From the NCBI GenBank assembly GCA_964434385.1, contig CAYSUW010000007.1, forward strand, positions 1-64,000: 64,000 bases of DNA. The letters run 5' to 3'. A program made the position numbers and the translations under genes. Positions 51,992 to 60,255 of the stretch are shown in pieces. Positions within the stretch are counted from its first letter, which is position 1. Each line of letters starts with the position of its first letter. Source of the DNA: GCA-002700125 sp964434385 (GTDB lineage Bacteria; Chloroflexota; Dehalococcoidia; Lucifugimonadales; Lucifugimonadaceae). The notes below the pieces were generated by a model. That model was not told the DNA's origin, did no database searches, and saw only the letters and a program-made list of their open reading frames with translations.

Positions 51992-52076
51992 TATTAACTA
52001 AAATTCAAACGTTTGTTGACGTTTTGTTAAAAAATTTTAGGTAAAATTTAAATAATAGAAAATGGAGGTATTTAAT

Positions 52077-52310
52077 ATGTTGAGAGTATATTTTAGGAGA
52101 AGGAATTTATTTTTTCTTATTTTTATTTCATTAATATTTCTTCTTATAAATTCTTTTATTCTTACAGAAGCTCTTCCTACTTTAATTCTTGCTATAGTTA
52201 ATGGTTCAGCAGCTACATTATTTGCTCAATTGAGAATGAATTTATGGTCAAGAAATTTAGCAGAAAGACATAACAACTGTGAAATATCAGAAGATGATTA
52301 TTTAGATTGA
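52077..52310 (+). CDS. Small membrane protein of unknown function
   Basis: 77 residues from the ATG at 52077, which has GGAGG 8 bases upstream; the longer reading from 52062 begins inside that ribosome-binding site. Two hydrophobic stretches (FFLIFISLIFLLINSFIL and TLILAIVNGSAATLFA), a basic N-terminus and an acidic C-terminus (CEISEDDYLD). No family recognised. Confidence 0.65.
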   Translation: MLRVYFRRRNLFFLIFISLIFLLINSFILTEALPTLILAIVNGSAATLFAQLRMNLWSRNLAERHNNCEISEDDYLD

Positions 52311-52371
52311 TAGAATAATTCTTCAAAATAATCACTTTTCCTTAACTGGTTTCCTTATGTAAAATATACTT

Positions 52372-53356
52372 ATGAAAAGTTTTTATTCTTTAATATTAAT
52401 CATATTTATTTATACGTCTTTAAGTTGCACCACAGATTCACAATCCGCAGGATTAGAAGAAAAAAATAATATTCAACCATCTGAAATAGAGAGAAGAGGG
52501 CCTCCGCCTGATGGAGGAGAGAGAAGAGGGCCTCCNNNNNNNNNNNNNNNNNNNNNNNNNNNNNNNNNNNNNNNNNNNNNNNNNNNNNNNNNNNNNNNNN
52601 NNNNNNNNNNNNNNNNNNNNNNNNNNNNNNNNNNNAGAGAGAAGAGGGCCTCCGCCTGATGGAGGAGAGAGAAGAGGGCCTCCACCTGATGGAGGAGAGA
52701 GAAGAGGGCCTCCACCTGATAGAAATATGAATAGGCCTATGGATAAATACTCTTGTCAGATAAATGATCAAGGTTTCTGTGTGTTTACTGGAAAACCACA
52801 TCAAAATGGATTAAAAACGAATTCTGATGAAATTGCAGATAGAAATGGAAAATTTTTATTCTCAGTTGATAATGCCATTGCTGTAAATTCTTTGGGAGAA
52901 ATATTGGAAGCAAGAGGTACTCCTGCATCAGATGGTGATTATATGACTGAATCTTCACTGAATGGAATGACTAAAGATGAAAAATCTTTCCATAAAGTAA
53001 TGGCCATAATGTTCCCAATTAGAAATGCACTAATGTATGATATTGAAAACATTGCTTTATCAGATTGGAAAGATTTAGTTTTAGAGCTTAAAAAAAGAAA
53101 AATCAAGGATTCTACTTATACCGGAGGTCCTACTCCGAGAGATAATTATTATGGAAGAGAAGGAATTTTTGAATTAGCTAAAAATCCTGTTGGTAGAGAT
53201 ATCCATCATGATGTGATGAAATTTCTTGAGGAATCTGGAATTCAACTCCTTTGTCATGTTACATCTGATGAATTTAATAATATGCTAAGAGATTCTCATC
53301 CTGAGGGTCATGATCCATGTAAAGATGCAGAAATTATAGAAAAGATTCCATTTTAA
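52372..53356 (+). CDS. Lipoprotein with an Arg/Pro-rich tandem repeat; interrupted by an assembly gap
   Basis: Lipoprotein signal with Cys19 (TSLSCTT), a short linker, then 10-residue repeats GERRGPPPDG running into 100 N and out again, then a soluble domain of about 210 residues. The domain has four Cys (CQINDQGFC; LCHVTS; DPCKD), KFLFSVDNAIAVNSLGEILE and GREGIFELAKNPVG; I do not recognise it. Frame before and after the gap differ only because the gap is set at 100 N; closing it by the exact 48-bp overlap of the flanks restores one frame and gives 278 residues. Proline/arginine repeats next to a lipid anchor often form a wall-spanning stalk. Confidence 0.75.
52488..52720 (+). repeat. 30-bp in-frame tandem repeat encoding GERRGPPPDG
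   Basis: Two units (second incomplete) before and three after the gap, with CCG or CCA in the second Pro codon as the only variant. No spacer lies between units, so this is not a CRISPR array. Copy number is unknown. Confidence 0.93.
52536..52635. other. Assembly gap of exactly 100 N inside the lipoprotein repeat
   Basis: The 48 bases before it (52488-52535) equal the 48 after it (52636-52683), in the same codon phase, so the contig ends may simply overlap. Confidence 0.9.
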
Positions 53357-53571
53357 GAATCATCTAAGTTTTCAGATTGTTCTTCTAACAATTTCTTAGA
53401 TTTCTTCTTTTCTGCTTTAATTCCAGAAACTACCATAAAAATTCCAAGAAAAGTTGCAAATAATACAATTGACAGGAGTAATAGGGATTTTTGATGAATT
53501 ATATTACTGAACATTAGTGTCCAGGCAATAATAACCATCAGTAAAAACAAGAATAATTTTTTAATTATCAA
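53353..53571 (-). CDS. Small two-helix membrane protein of unknown function
   Basis: 72 residues with hydrophobic segments at about 4-21 and 30-50 and a charged C-terminal tail (KAEKKKSKKLLEEQSE). Similar in size and layout to many unassigned small membrane proteins. It is convergent with the repeat lipoprotein, overlapping its stop by 4 bp, and lies 27 bp downstream of the lipoprotein gene at 53599. Confidence 0.55.
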   Translation of the reverse strand: MIIKKLFLFLLMVIIAWTLMFSNIIHQKSLLLLSIVLFATFLGIFMVVSGIKAEKKKSKKLLEEQSENLDDS

Positions 53572-53598
53572 ATTTATAATTTCTTTTTAAAGAATATA

Positions 53599-54192
53599 TT
53601 AATTCCCGCTATCTTTAAGGCCTTTTGCTTGCCCTTCTCCAGATTGAAAAGGTTCAGGCTGTGCTATCAAAAGTGCATCTGCAAAACTCTGACAAGTTTC
53701 AACACTTAGTTCACATAAAACTACTAAGTTGCCAATTACTCCATATGCAGCATATTTAGTGCCTCCACGTACACCTGTACCAGCATCTGCTAGCGTAGTA
53801 ACAGATTGTGCTCCTCCTGTTTCTGCTAGATCTTCTGTAGCCTCAGCAGCAATAGGAGCTCCTATATTGAGAGCATCTTCATGTGATTTGTAAAATCTGA
53901 CTTCAATATCTTTTCTTTGCCTAAATCCATAATGAATTTCTGTAGCTCCTGGGGTATATAGATTTCCTTCTTCGTCTACTGCTTCAGGGTCAAATGTTTT
54001 AGAGGATTTCCAACCAGTAGGAAGTAAATGTTCTAAGCTAAACATATGGTTAGGAAGTGCTACTATGAAGTTAGAATCACTTCCAGCATTAGAAGCGGAA
54101 TCTGAATTTGTGTCTGCTGAATCATCACCAGAACATCCAACTATAATAAATAGTGAAGATAAAAGGATTATTGTGGAAGCTATATTTTTCAT
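53599..54192 (-). CDS. Putative lipoprotein, paralogue of 1024-1524
   Basis: 197 residues. Lipobox with Cys20 (IIVGCSG), then a Ser/Asp/Ala-rich linker (DDSADTNSDSASNAGSDSN), then the same domain as in the lipoprotein at 1024-1524: GWKSSKTF, AVDEEGNLYTPGATEIHYGF, RQRKDIEVRFY, and a Cys pair LCELSVETC near the end. The domain is slightly longer here and includes a Gly/Ala-rich middle. Function unknown; two copies in 64 kb suggest a family expanded in this organism. Confidence 0.78.
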   Translation of the reverse strand: MKNIASTIILLSSLFIIVGCSGDDSADTNSDSASNAGSDSNFIVALPNHMFSLEHLLPTGWKSSKTFDPEAVDEEGNLYTPGATEIHYGFRQRKDIEVRFYKSHEDALNIGAPIAAEATEDLAETGGAQSVTTLADAGTGVRGGTKYAAYGVIGNLVVLCELSVETCQSFADALLIAQPEPFQSGEGQAKGLKDSGN

Positions 54193-54325
54193 TATTACCT
54201 ACCTGTTAATTTTCCAATAAGATATCAATAATTATATTAAAAAACAAATTATATTGTCTTCCTTTTTTATAAATCATATATCTGTTATTTTATAAAGTAA
54301 TTGATATCTAATTCTAGGAGCATAG

Positions 54326-55213
54326 ATGAAAAAGCCAAATTTAGTTCTAGGAGATTTAATTTTTCCCGAGGGTTCTATATGGAAAAATGGATTATTATAT
54401 TTTTCAGATATTTTTTCCCATGAGGTTGTTAGCTTATCTCTAGAAGGTGATAGGAACACTGTTTTTTCTCTTGAAGATGATTATCCTGTTGGCGTAGGAT
54501 TGTTGCCCGATGGTAAAATGTTGATAAATTCAATGTTAGGGAAGAAATTACTTATAGGAGACCCTGAAACAGCAACAATATCAACATATTGTGATTTTTC
54601 AAATATATTGTCTGATTATTCTCCAGAATATATTGTCAATGACATGATAGTTAATAAGAATGGACAGGCATACATAGGTATTTGTGCTGTAGATTTTGAT
54701 GAAAATCAACCTGTTGGACCCCAGAATATACCAAGTTTTAGCAATATTTTATTAGTAGATACAGACGGAAGTGTCAGAATTGCTTCTGATAGAATGACTT
54801 TCCCTAATGGAATGGCTATTTCTCCGGATGGAAACACCTTAGTTGTAGCAGAAACATTTGCAAACAGATTGACTTCATTTGATATAAATTCTGATGGATC
54901 TCTTAAAAACAAGAGAGTCTTTGCTGATATTGGAGCACCTACAGATGGGATTTCAATGGATCAAGAAGGTTGTGTTTGGGTTGCATTACCATCATACCAA
55001 TTTGGAGGACATGGAGGCTGGGTAAGAGTAAAAGATGGTGGAGAGATTTTAGATGAAGTGATTACTAATACTCATGGAGCCTTTGACTGTCAGTTAGGTG
55101 GCCCAGAAAAAAAACATTTATTTCTTTTAGAAGCCTCAATATTAGGTCAACCACGAGATAAAGGTGATGGAAGAGTTAGAGTTGTTGAAGTTGAAGTTCC
55201 TGGAATAGATTAA
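54326..55213 (+). CDS. SMP-30/gluconolactonase-family protein
   Basis: 295 residues, six-bladed propeller. The metal-binding residues of the family are in place: Glu in FPEGSIW, Asn in VNDMIV, Asn in FPNGMAISPDG and Asp in APTDGISMD. Members hydrolyse sugar lactones and other esters. No signal peptide, so it should be cytoplasmic. It is near the SDR and flavoprotein genes but on the opposite strand and convergent with them; with the dehydratases in the window it could open aldonolactones. Confidence 0.88.
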   Translation: MKKPNLVLGDLIFPEGSIWKNGLLYFSDIFSHEVVSLSLEGDRNTVFSLEDDYPVGVGLLPDGKMLINSMLGKKLLIGDPETATISTYCDFSNILSDYSPEYIVNDMIVNKNGQAYIGICAVDFDENQPVGPQNIPSFSNILLVDTDGSVRIASDRMTFPNGMAISPDGNTLVVAETFANRLTSFDINSDGSLKNKRVFADIGAPTDGISMDQEGCVWVALPSYQFGGHGGWVRVKDGGEILDEVITNTHGAFDCQLGGPEKKHLFLLEASILGQPRDKGDGRVRVVEVEVPGID

Positions 55214-56503
55214 TTAAAAATTAAATTTTTCTTCAATATTATTAACCACATATTCAGCATCTTCACCCACGCCTATAAATTGAGCAGATTTAGAAGAGTG
55301 CATCCACTGTAATCCCATAAAGTAGAGCCCTTTGAAATTAGTTATTCCTCTTTCTTGAATAGGGTGTCCATTTTCTTCAGTTACGTCTAATTTCACCCAA
55401 TCAAAATTAAATCTAAATCCAGTTGCCCATATAATTGTAGAAATTTTTGATGAATCAAAGGAAATGAATTTCGGAGAAATTAGATTGTCTTTATTTATTC
55501 TTGAGTCTGGCTTAATTATTTGATTAGGAGCTTTTAAATTATGATTATTAATGTGTTCATCTACTTTTTGGGCCCATTTTAATGCAGAATCATCAGAAAA
55601 TTTCAGGTTTTCAAACAAGTTGTTATTAAAGAAAATTCTTTCTGATGAATAATCTGAAACTGAGCCACAGAGTTTTAAACCTTTTTCATGTAAATCCATT
55701 AAATTTATTTCATGACCTCCTCTAGCACCAGATGTATGGGAACTACATTTCCATCTTTCATTAAACGGAACTTCTTCAACTGTTTTGTCAAACAAACCCA
55801 TTTCATTATTCCACCATGAAGAATCATGACCTCTGTAACTACGTAATCTTCTACCGCACTTACTTACTGAAAGCCACACTTCTTTTTCTGATTCGAGTAA
55901 ATCTTCAGAAATTTGAGCACCTGATTGTCCAGAGCCAACAACTAAAGTTGCTCCTTCAGGTAAAATTTTTGAATTTTTATATTGAGATGAATGAATTTGA
56001 AGTGTTTTATTTTGAGTTTTTGATGAGAATTTGGGAATATGAGGATCTCCAAATGCACCAGAAGCTATAATTACTACATTAGAGTGAATTTTCCTTTTAT
56101 TAGTTTTTATTTCATATATATCATTTTTTTTTCTTGATAACGAAATCACATTCTCATGGGTGAATATTTTAGAACCTATGTGGGATGCAAAGTTTTTAAG
56201 AAGATTGATTATCTCAGATTTGTTTAAAAATCCATCAGGATTTTTTGAAGGAAATAATTTAGTGCCAAACCCAAATTCAGGAATTTTAATAGCCCAGTTA
56301 GGGTTAACTAAAAAAAAATTATCCCATCTTTCATCTTCCCAAGTGTTAGCTATTTCTCCTTTTTCAATAATAATATGAGGAATATATTTTTTGGTTAAAT
56401 GAAGGCTAGAGCATAATCCAGCTACTCCTGCTCCAATGATGACAACTGGGTAAAATTCAGGGTTAATTTTTGAAAAATTAAATTGCTGCAATGCCTCCTC
56501 CAT
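55214..56503 (-). CDS. FAD-dependent oxidoreductase, flavin-containing monooxygenase-like
   Basis: 429 residues. N-terminal FAD motif VVIIGAGVAGLCSSLHL, GEIANTWEDERWDNF, and a second nucleotide motif LVVGSGQSGAQISEDL for NAD(P)H, followed by IIWATGFRFNFDWV near the C-terminus, as in FMO/YUCCA and related CzcO-type proteins. Substrate unknown. The start overlaps the SDR gene end by 26 bp; the TTG at residue 5, spaced better from GGAGG, is an alternative start. Co-transcribed with the SDR. Confidence 0.85.
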   Translation of the reverse strand: MEEALQQFNFSKINPEFYPVVIIGAGVAGLCSSLHLTKKYIPHIIIEKGEIANTWEDERWDNFFLVNPNWAIKIPEFGFGTKLFPSKNPDGFLNKSEIINLLKNFASHIGSKIFTHENVISLSRKKNDIYEIKTNKRKIHSNVVIIASGAFGDPHIPKFSSKTQNKTLQIHSSQYKNSKILPEGATLVVGSGQSGAQISEDLLESEKEVWLSVSKCGRRLRSYRGHDSSWWNNEMGLFDKTVEEVPFNERWKCSSHTSGARGGHEINLMDLHEKGLKLCGSVSDYSSERIFFNNNLFENLKFSDDSALKWAQKVDEHINNHNLKAPNQIIKPDSRINKDNLISPKFISFDSSKISTIIWATGFRFNFDWVKLDVTEENGHPIQERGITNFKGLYFMGLQWMHSSKSAQFIGVGEDAEYVVNNIEEKFNF

Positions 56504-57254
56504 CTACTACTATCGAAGTTCCTGTAACCCATTCTGATTCCTCTGATGCAAGGAATAGTGCAGCATTAGCAATATCCTTAGGTTTTCCTAATCGTTTTAT
56601 TGATAAAGTTTCTTTAAAGGATTCTATTTCTTTAGGTTTCAAATAATCTTGTATGGGAGTTTCAATATACCCTGGGCAGATAGCATTTACAGTAATTCCA
56701 TATTGTCCAAGTGATAGTGACATATCTTTAGTCAGATTGATAATGCCTGCTTTTGATGAAGCATAAGCAGGTCCATTTCCACCTCCAAAAGCATGTACTG
56801 ATGCAATGTGAATTATCCTTCCTCTATCTGATTTTTTTAATAGTTCAATACAATTTTTAGATAGAAAAAATACACCTCTAATATTAACTCCTGTAACTTT
56901 ATCCCAATCTTGGACAGATAAGTCTTCTATGGAACCAGGAATATGTATTCCTGCATTATTAACTAATATGTCCAGCTTACCAAAATCTGTTTTAATTTTT
57001 TCTACTAAAGTTGTAATTTCATTATCATTTGATACATCAGTTTTAATGAAAATTCCTTCTCCTCCAATATTTTGTATTTCTTCCAATGTAGTTGTTGATA
57101 AATCGGTATCATGATATTTTCCAATTTTTGGTTTTTCCTGAATATCTGTTACAACAACAAATGCACCCTCTTTAGCAAATTCTATTGCTATTCCTCTTCC
57201 TATACCTGAACTTCCCCCTGTAACTAAACATACTGAATTATCAAATTTTTTCAT
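56478..57254 (-). CDS. Short-chain dehydrogenase/reductase
   Basis: 258 residues from the ATG at 57254, which has GGAGAAG just upstream (an earlier TTG at 57266 is less likely). Classical SDR: VTGGSSGIGRGIAIEF, NNAG in LDILVNNAGIHIPGS, the catalytic Ser in IIHIASVHAFGGG and YASSK (Tyr and Lys), and a C-terminal VTGTSIVVDGG. Acts on an alcohol or ketone, possibly a sugar derivative. Overlaps the flavoprotein gene downstream. Confidence 0.9.
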   Translation of the reverse strand: MKKFDNSVCLVTGGSSGIGRGIAIEFAKEGAFVVVTDIQEKPKIGKYHDTDLSTTTLEEIQNIGGEGIFIKTDVSNDNEITTLVEKIKTDFGKLDILVNNAGIHIPGSIEDLSVQDWDKVTGVNIRGVFFLSKNCIELLKKSDRGRIIHIASVHAFGGGNGPAYASSKAGIINLTKDMSLSLGQYGITVNAICPGYIETPIQDYLKPKEIESFKETLSIKRLGKPKDIANAALFLASEESEWVTGTSIVVDGGGIAAI

Positions 57255-57347
57255 CTTCTTCTCCAAATTTTTCTTTAATCATATGATTTATAAGTTATAA
57301 TACGATATATGTTAAATTTTATAATTATTTTCTGATTGGAGATAAAA

Positions 57348-60254
57348 TTGTTTAAAGTTTTCAAAACTAAAATTAGTTTTAATGTTTCATTAATCTTTTC
57401 CCTGATAATTTTTTCCTCAGCTTTGATGTTTGATTCTAAACAAGTATTTGCAGATGAAAATTCAGGTAGGTTAGCAGTAGTTCTTCAGTCGAATAGCTTA
57501 GATATAGTTATTCGTGACAATAATACAGGAGATTCTTTCCCGATTGAATTTCCTGGATCAAATAGTTCTGATGAAATCCACCCTGCATTATCTAGAGATG
57601 GAAGTATGCTTGCATTCTCCACGAACAATAATGATTTGTTCCCCAATGATGGCACTTTCAACATTGTAGTTTTTATGTTGGAAGGTCCTTCTGCTGGTGA
57701 TATCTATCCTATTACAACTATGCATTGGAACGGAATAGAAAAAGATGAATTCCATCCTACATGGGATCCTTCTGGAGGTAAAATTGCCTATACTGCTCAT
57801 AATATTATTGGATCATGGAATGATCATCAATGGAGTGGTGAAACAGATATATATTACCGTGACTTCTATGAAACAATATCATGGTATGATGGGCCTGAAG
57901 AGACAAATTTTGATGAACGATGGGATGGTGATTCTCCTGGAGAAGTTAGTCTTACAGTAATAGAAGATGGGATATCAAATTGGGAACCTTCTTGGAGTCA
58001 TGAATCAGCAGATTCAATAGCTTACACTAGTGATAGAGATGGAAGCTCTCAGATTTATCTTTTGTTGGGTATAGGAATAGAAGGTGATGATCCTGGCTTG
58101 GGAGGTATTTCAGAGACAAGGGTAAGTAATCATTTTGGTGCAGATTCGGACGACAATGAAAATCCTGAATTAGCAGTTTTTAACAGAGATTATGGAGAAT
58201 TTGAGCTAAATTGTGCAGAGGGAAGTCCATTAATATTTTATTCTACTGATGGATCTCCTGATCCTGATATGAATGATGAGGGTGGTCATAAATTAGTAGC
58301 TGCTTGTTTTAGTGCAGATGATGATAATAACTTTCTTTTTAATACTTGGCTGAGTGGTAATGACAATGGAGATATAAATGGATGGTACCCCAAATTATTG
58401 CCTGGCTCAAATTCTCTAGCCTTTGTCAGTGATGATGAAGCTTCTGTTTTCATAAAAACTGGTCCTTCAGGAAACAATATTAAAGTTTGGCCTGAAACAG
58501 TAATGGATGATGGTTTTTCATGGTCTAATTCATCCGGAGAAATAAATTTCCAACCAGAAGAAGAAGAAGATCCAGATGTATCTGTTAATGTTTTTGGTGG
58601 TTCTGTAGAACTTGATACAGGAGAACTATTCGGTTCTGGAGAAGATCGAAATCAACAGGAATTTGATCGTATAGACAGGGAAATAGAATTGGAAATACGA
58701 AGGTTAGAAGCCTACAAATTAGATGCAGAGAGTTTTGTAGAGATGGAGGAAAGAAGAATAGAATTTGAAAGAGAACAATTTTATGGACAGATAGAGATGC
58801 AGAAAATGGATGTAGAATTTGTCTACCAACAGAGGACAGAAGGTTGGGGAGATGCAGCAACTGAAGATTTTGAAAGAGCTGAAGAAATGGATCGTGAACA
58901 GTTGGAACGAAACATGGGTATGCAAATGAAAGAGGTTGAAAATCAATTGTTGAGATTTGATGAAGATTTTGAGAGAGAAAAGAAAAATCTTGAAGAACAG
59001 CATGCTTATGGGTTAGCTCAATGGCAAATTCAATATGATTCCGGTACTGAAAGAATAAAATTTGATCGTGATGTCTGGTTAGCAGAATTTAATATTAATA
59101 AAGAAAGGGATCTAGAAGATCTGAATAGATGGTATGACCAAGAAATTGATCGTGAAGTACTAGAAATTCAGAATGAGATCAATTTTAGAATCGCTAACGG
59201 AGAAGACATAGAGGATCTTATTCAGCATAGGGAATTCAGAAAACAGGATTATGAATACGAAAGACAAGAAAATATAAATAATCATGCAGCAGATAAAGAA
59301 AGAGAAATAAGAGAGACAAGAAATAATTGGGATTATGAAGATGCAAATCGATTAGAAAATTTAAACAGAGATATTGCAGATGATAAATTTGGAAAAGAAA
59401 GAGAGATGGAAGAATTTCTTTATAACTGGAATTCTCAAAGGGAAAATAGAGTGAGAGATGTTGAAAACAGGAAACGAGAATATGAAAGTTCACTACAACA
59501 GTTAGAAGATAGATGGGAGAGTAACAAGAGAGGTTTTGAAAGTAATAAGCAAATGGAATTGGAAAGTGCTAAATATGATTACGATAATAAAATGCAGCAA
59601 ATTCAAATGGAAATAGAAAGAGCTGAAATGGAATGGGAAGCACAGTTGGAAAGAGCAAGATCAGGTGTTCAGAGATCTGTAGAAGATTTTGATTTTCAAA
59701 TAGATCAAATGATTCAGGAAGGTGAAATGAGGAAGCAAATGGTCGCCATGGATCAACAACAACTTGTAGATGAATATTCAGCAAAACAGGATAATCTAGT
59801 TAGTGAAAGAGACCAAATTGAAAATGATTATGCAGGAAGAATAGATGATGCAAACCGTGAATATGAAAGTAGGCTTCAAGAGATAGAAAATAGAAGGCAA
59901 TATTGTATGGATGAAGGCTGTGATCAAGATGAGATAAAATCTATAATTGAGTTAGAGACTCAAATTGAACTCGATCATCAAGAGGCCCTTGGAATTGCAG
60001 AAAGTGACTATAATCGTAATTACTCTAATTGGGAATTTGAAATGAGAAATGTTTCAAATGTGATAGAAATGGGACAGAGAGAAGATCTATATGAAGATGG
60101 AGATAGAGGGTTCTTTTCGAATCCACTAGTTGGAAGTATTAAAACTGGTGAATCTGATTGGGAAGAGAGGATGCGTGATCCTGGTTTCCTGGCTATTGCA
60201 GGTTTAGTTGTAACAGTAGGTGCTACTCTACTACAGATGTTCAGAGGAAATTAG
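57348..60254 (+). CDS. Large secreted protein: beta-propeller N-half, long coiled coil, C-terminal membrane helix
   Basis: 968 residues from the TTG at 57348 (GGAG 6 bases before it; a TTG at 57336 is possible). A signal peptide covers about residues 1-35. Residues about 40-405 show TolB/PD40-like blades: HPALSRDGSMLAFSTN, HPTWDPSGGKIAYTAHN, EPSWSHESADSIAYTSDRDG and GWYPKLLPGSNSLAFVSDD. From about 425 to 930 the chain is an almost unbroken coiled coil rich in Glu, Arg, Asp, Gln and spaced Trp/Tyr, with one Cys pair (YCMDEGCDQ). It ends with GFLAIAGLVVTVGATLLQM and MFRGN, a single membrane helix. I know of no named family with this order. Its stop is 1 base before the next gene's start. Confidence 0.8.
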   Translation: MFKVFKTKISFNVSLIFSLIIFSSALMFDSKQVFADENSGRLAVVLQSNSLDIVIRDNNTGDSFPIEFPGSNSSDEIHPALSRDGSMLAFSTNNNDLFPNDGTFNIVVFMLEGPSAGDIYPITTMHWNGIEKDEFHPTWDPSGGKIAYTAHNIIGSWNDHQWSGETDIYYRDFYETISWYDGPEETNFDERWDGDSPGEVSLTVIEDGISNWEPSWSHESADSIAYTSDRDGSSQIYLLLGIGIEGDDPGLGGISETRVSNHFGADSDDNENPELAVFNRDYGEFELNCAEGSPLIFYSTDGSPDPDMNDEGGHKLVAACFSADDDNNFLFNTWLSGNDNGDINGWYPKLLPGSNSLAFVSDDEASVFIKTGPSGNNIKVWPETVMDDGFSWSNSSGEINFQPEEEEDPDVSVNVFGGSVELDTGELFGSGEDRNQQEFDRIDREIELEIRRLEAYKLDAESFVEMEERRIEFEREQFYGQIEMQKMDVEFVYQQRTEGWGDAATEDFERAEEMDREQLERNMGMQMKEVENQLLRFDEDFEREKKNLEEQHAYGLAQWQIQYDSGTERIKFDRDVWLAEFNINKERDLEDLNRWYDQEIDREVLEIQNEINFRIANGEDIEDLIQHREFRKQDYEYERQENINNHAADKEREIRETRNNWDYEDANRLENLNRDIADDKFGKEREMEEFLYNWNSQRENRVRDVENRKREYESSLQQLEDRWESNKRGFESNKQMELESAKYDYDNKMQQIQMEIERAEMEWEAQLERARSGVQRSVEDFDFQIDQMIQEGEMRKQMVAMDQQQLVDEYSAKQDNLVSERDQIENDYAGRIDDANREYESRLQEIENRRQYCMDEGCDQDEIKSIIELETQIELDHQEALGIAESDYNRNYSNWEFEMRNVSNVIEMGQREDLYEDGDRGFFSNPLVGSIKTGESDWEERMRDPGFLAIAGLVVTVGATLLQMFRGN

Positions 60255-60255
60255 T

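Noticed and set aside
52488..52720. CRISPR array
   Set aside because: 30-bp units are contiguous with no spacers and are coding in frame.
52406..52804. Antisense reading frames across the second repeat
   Set aside because: They are shadows of the plus-strand repeat, whose frame has a lipobox and a continuous domain.
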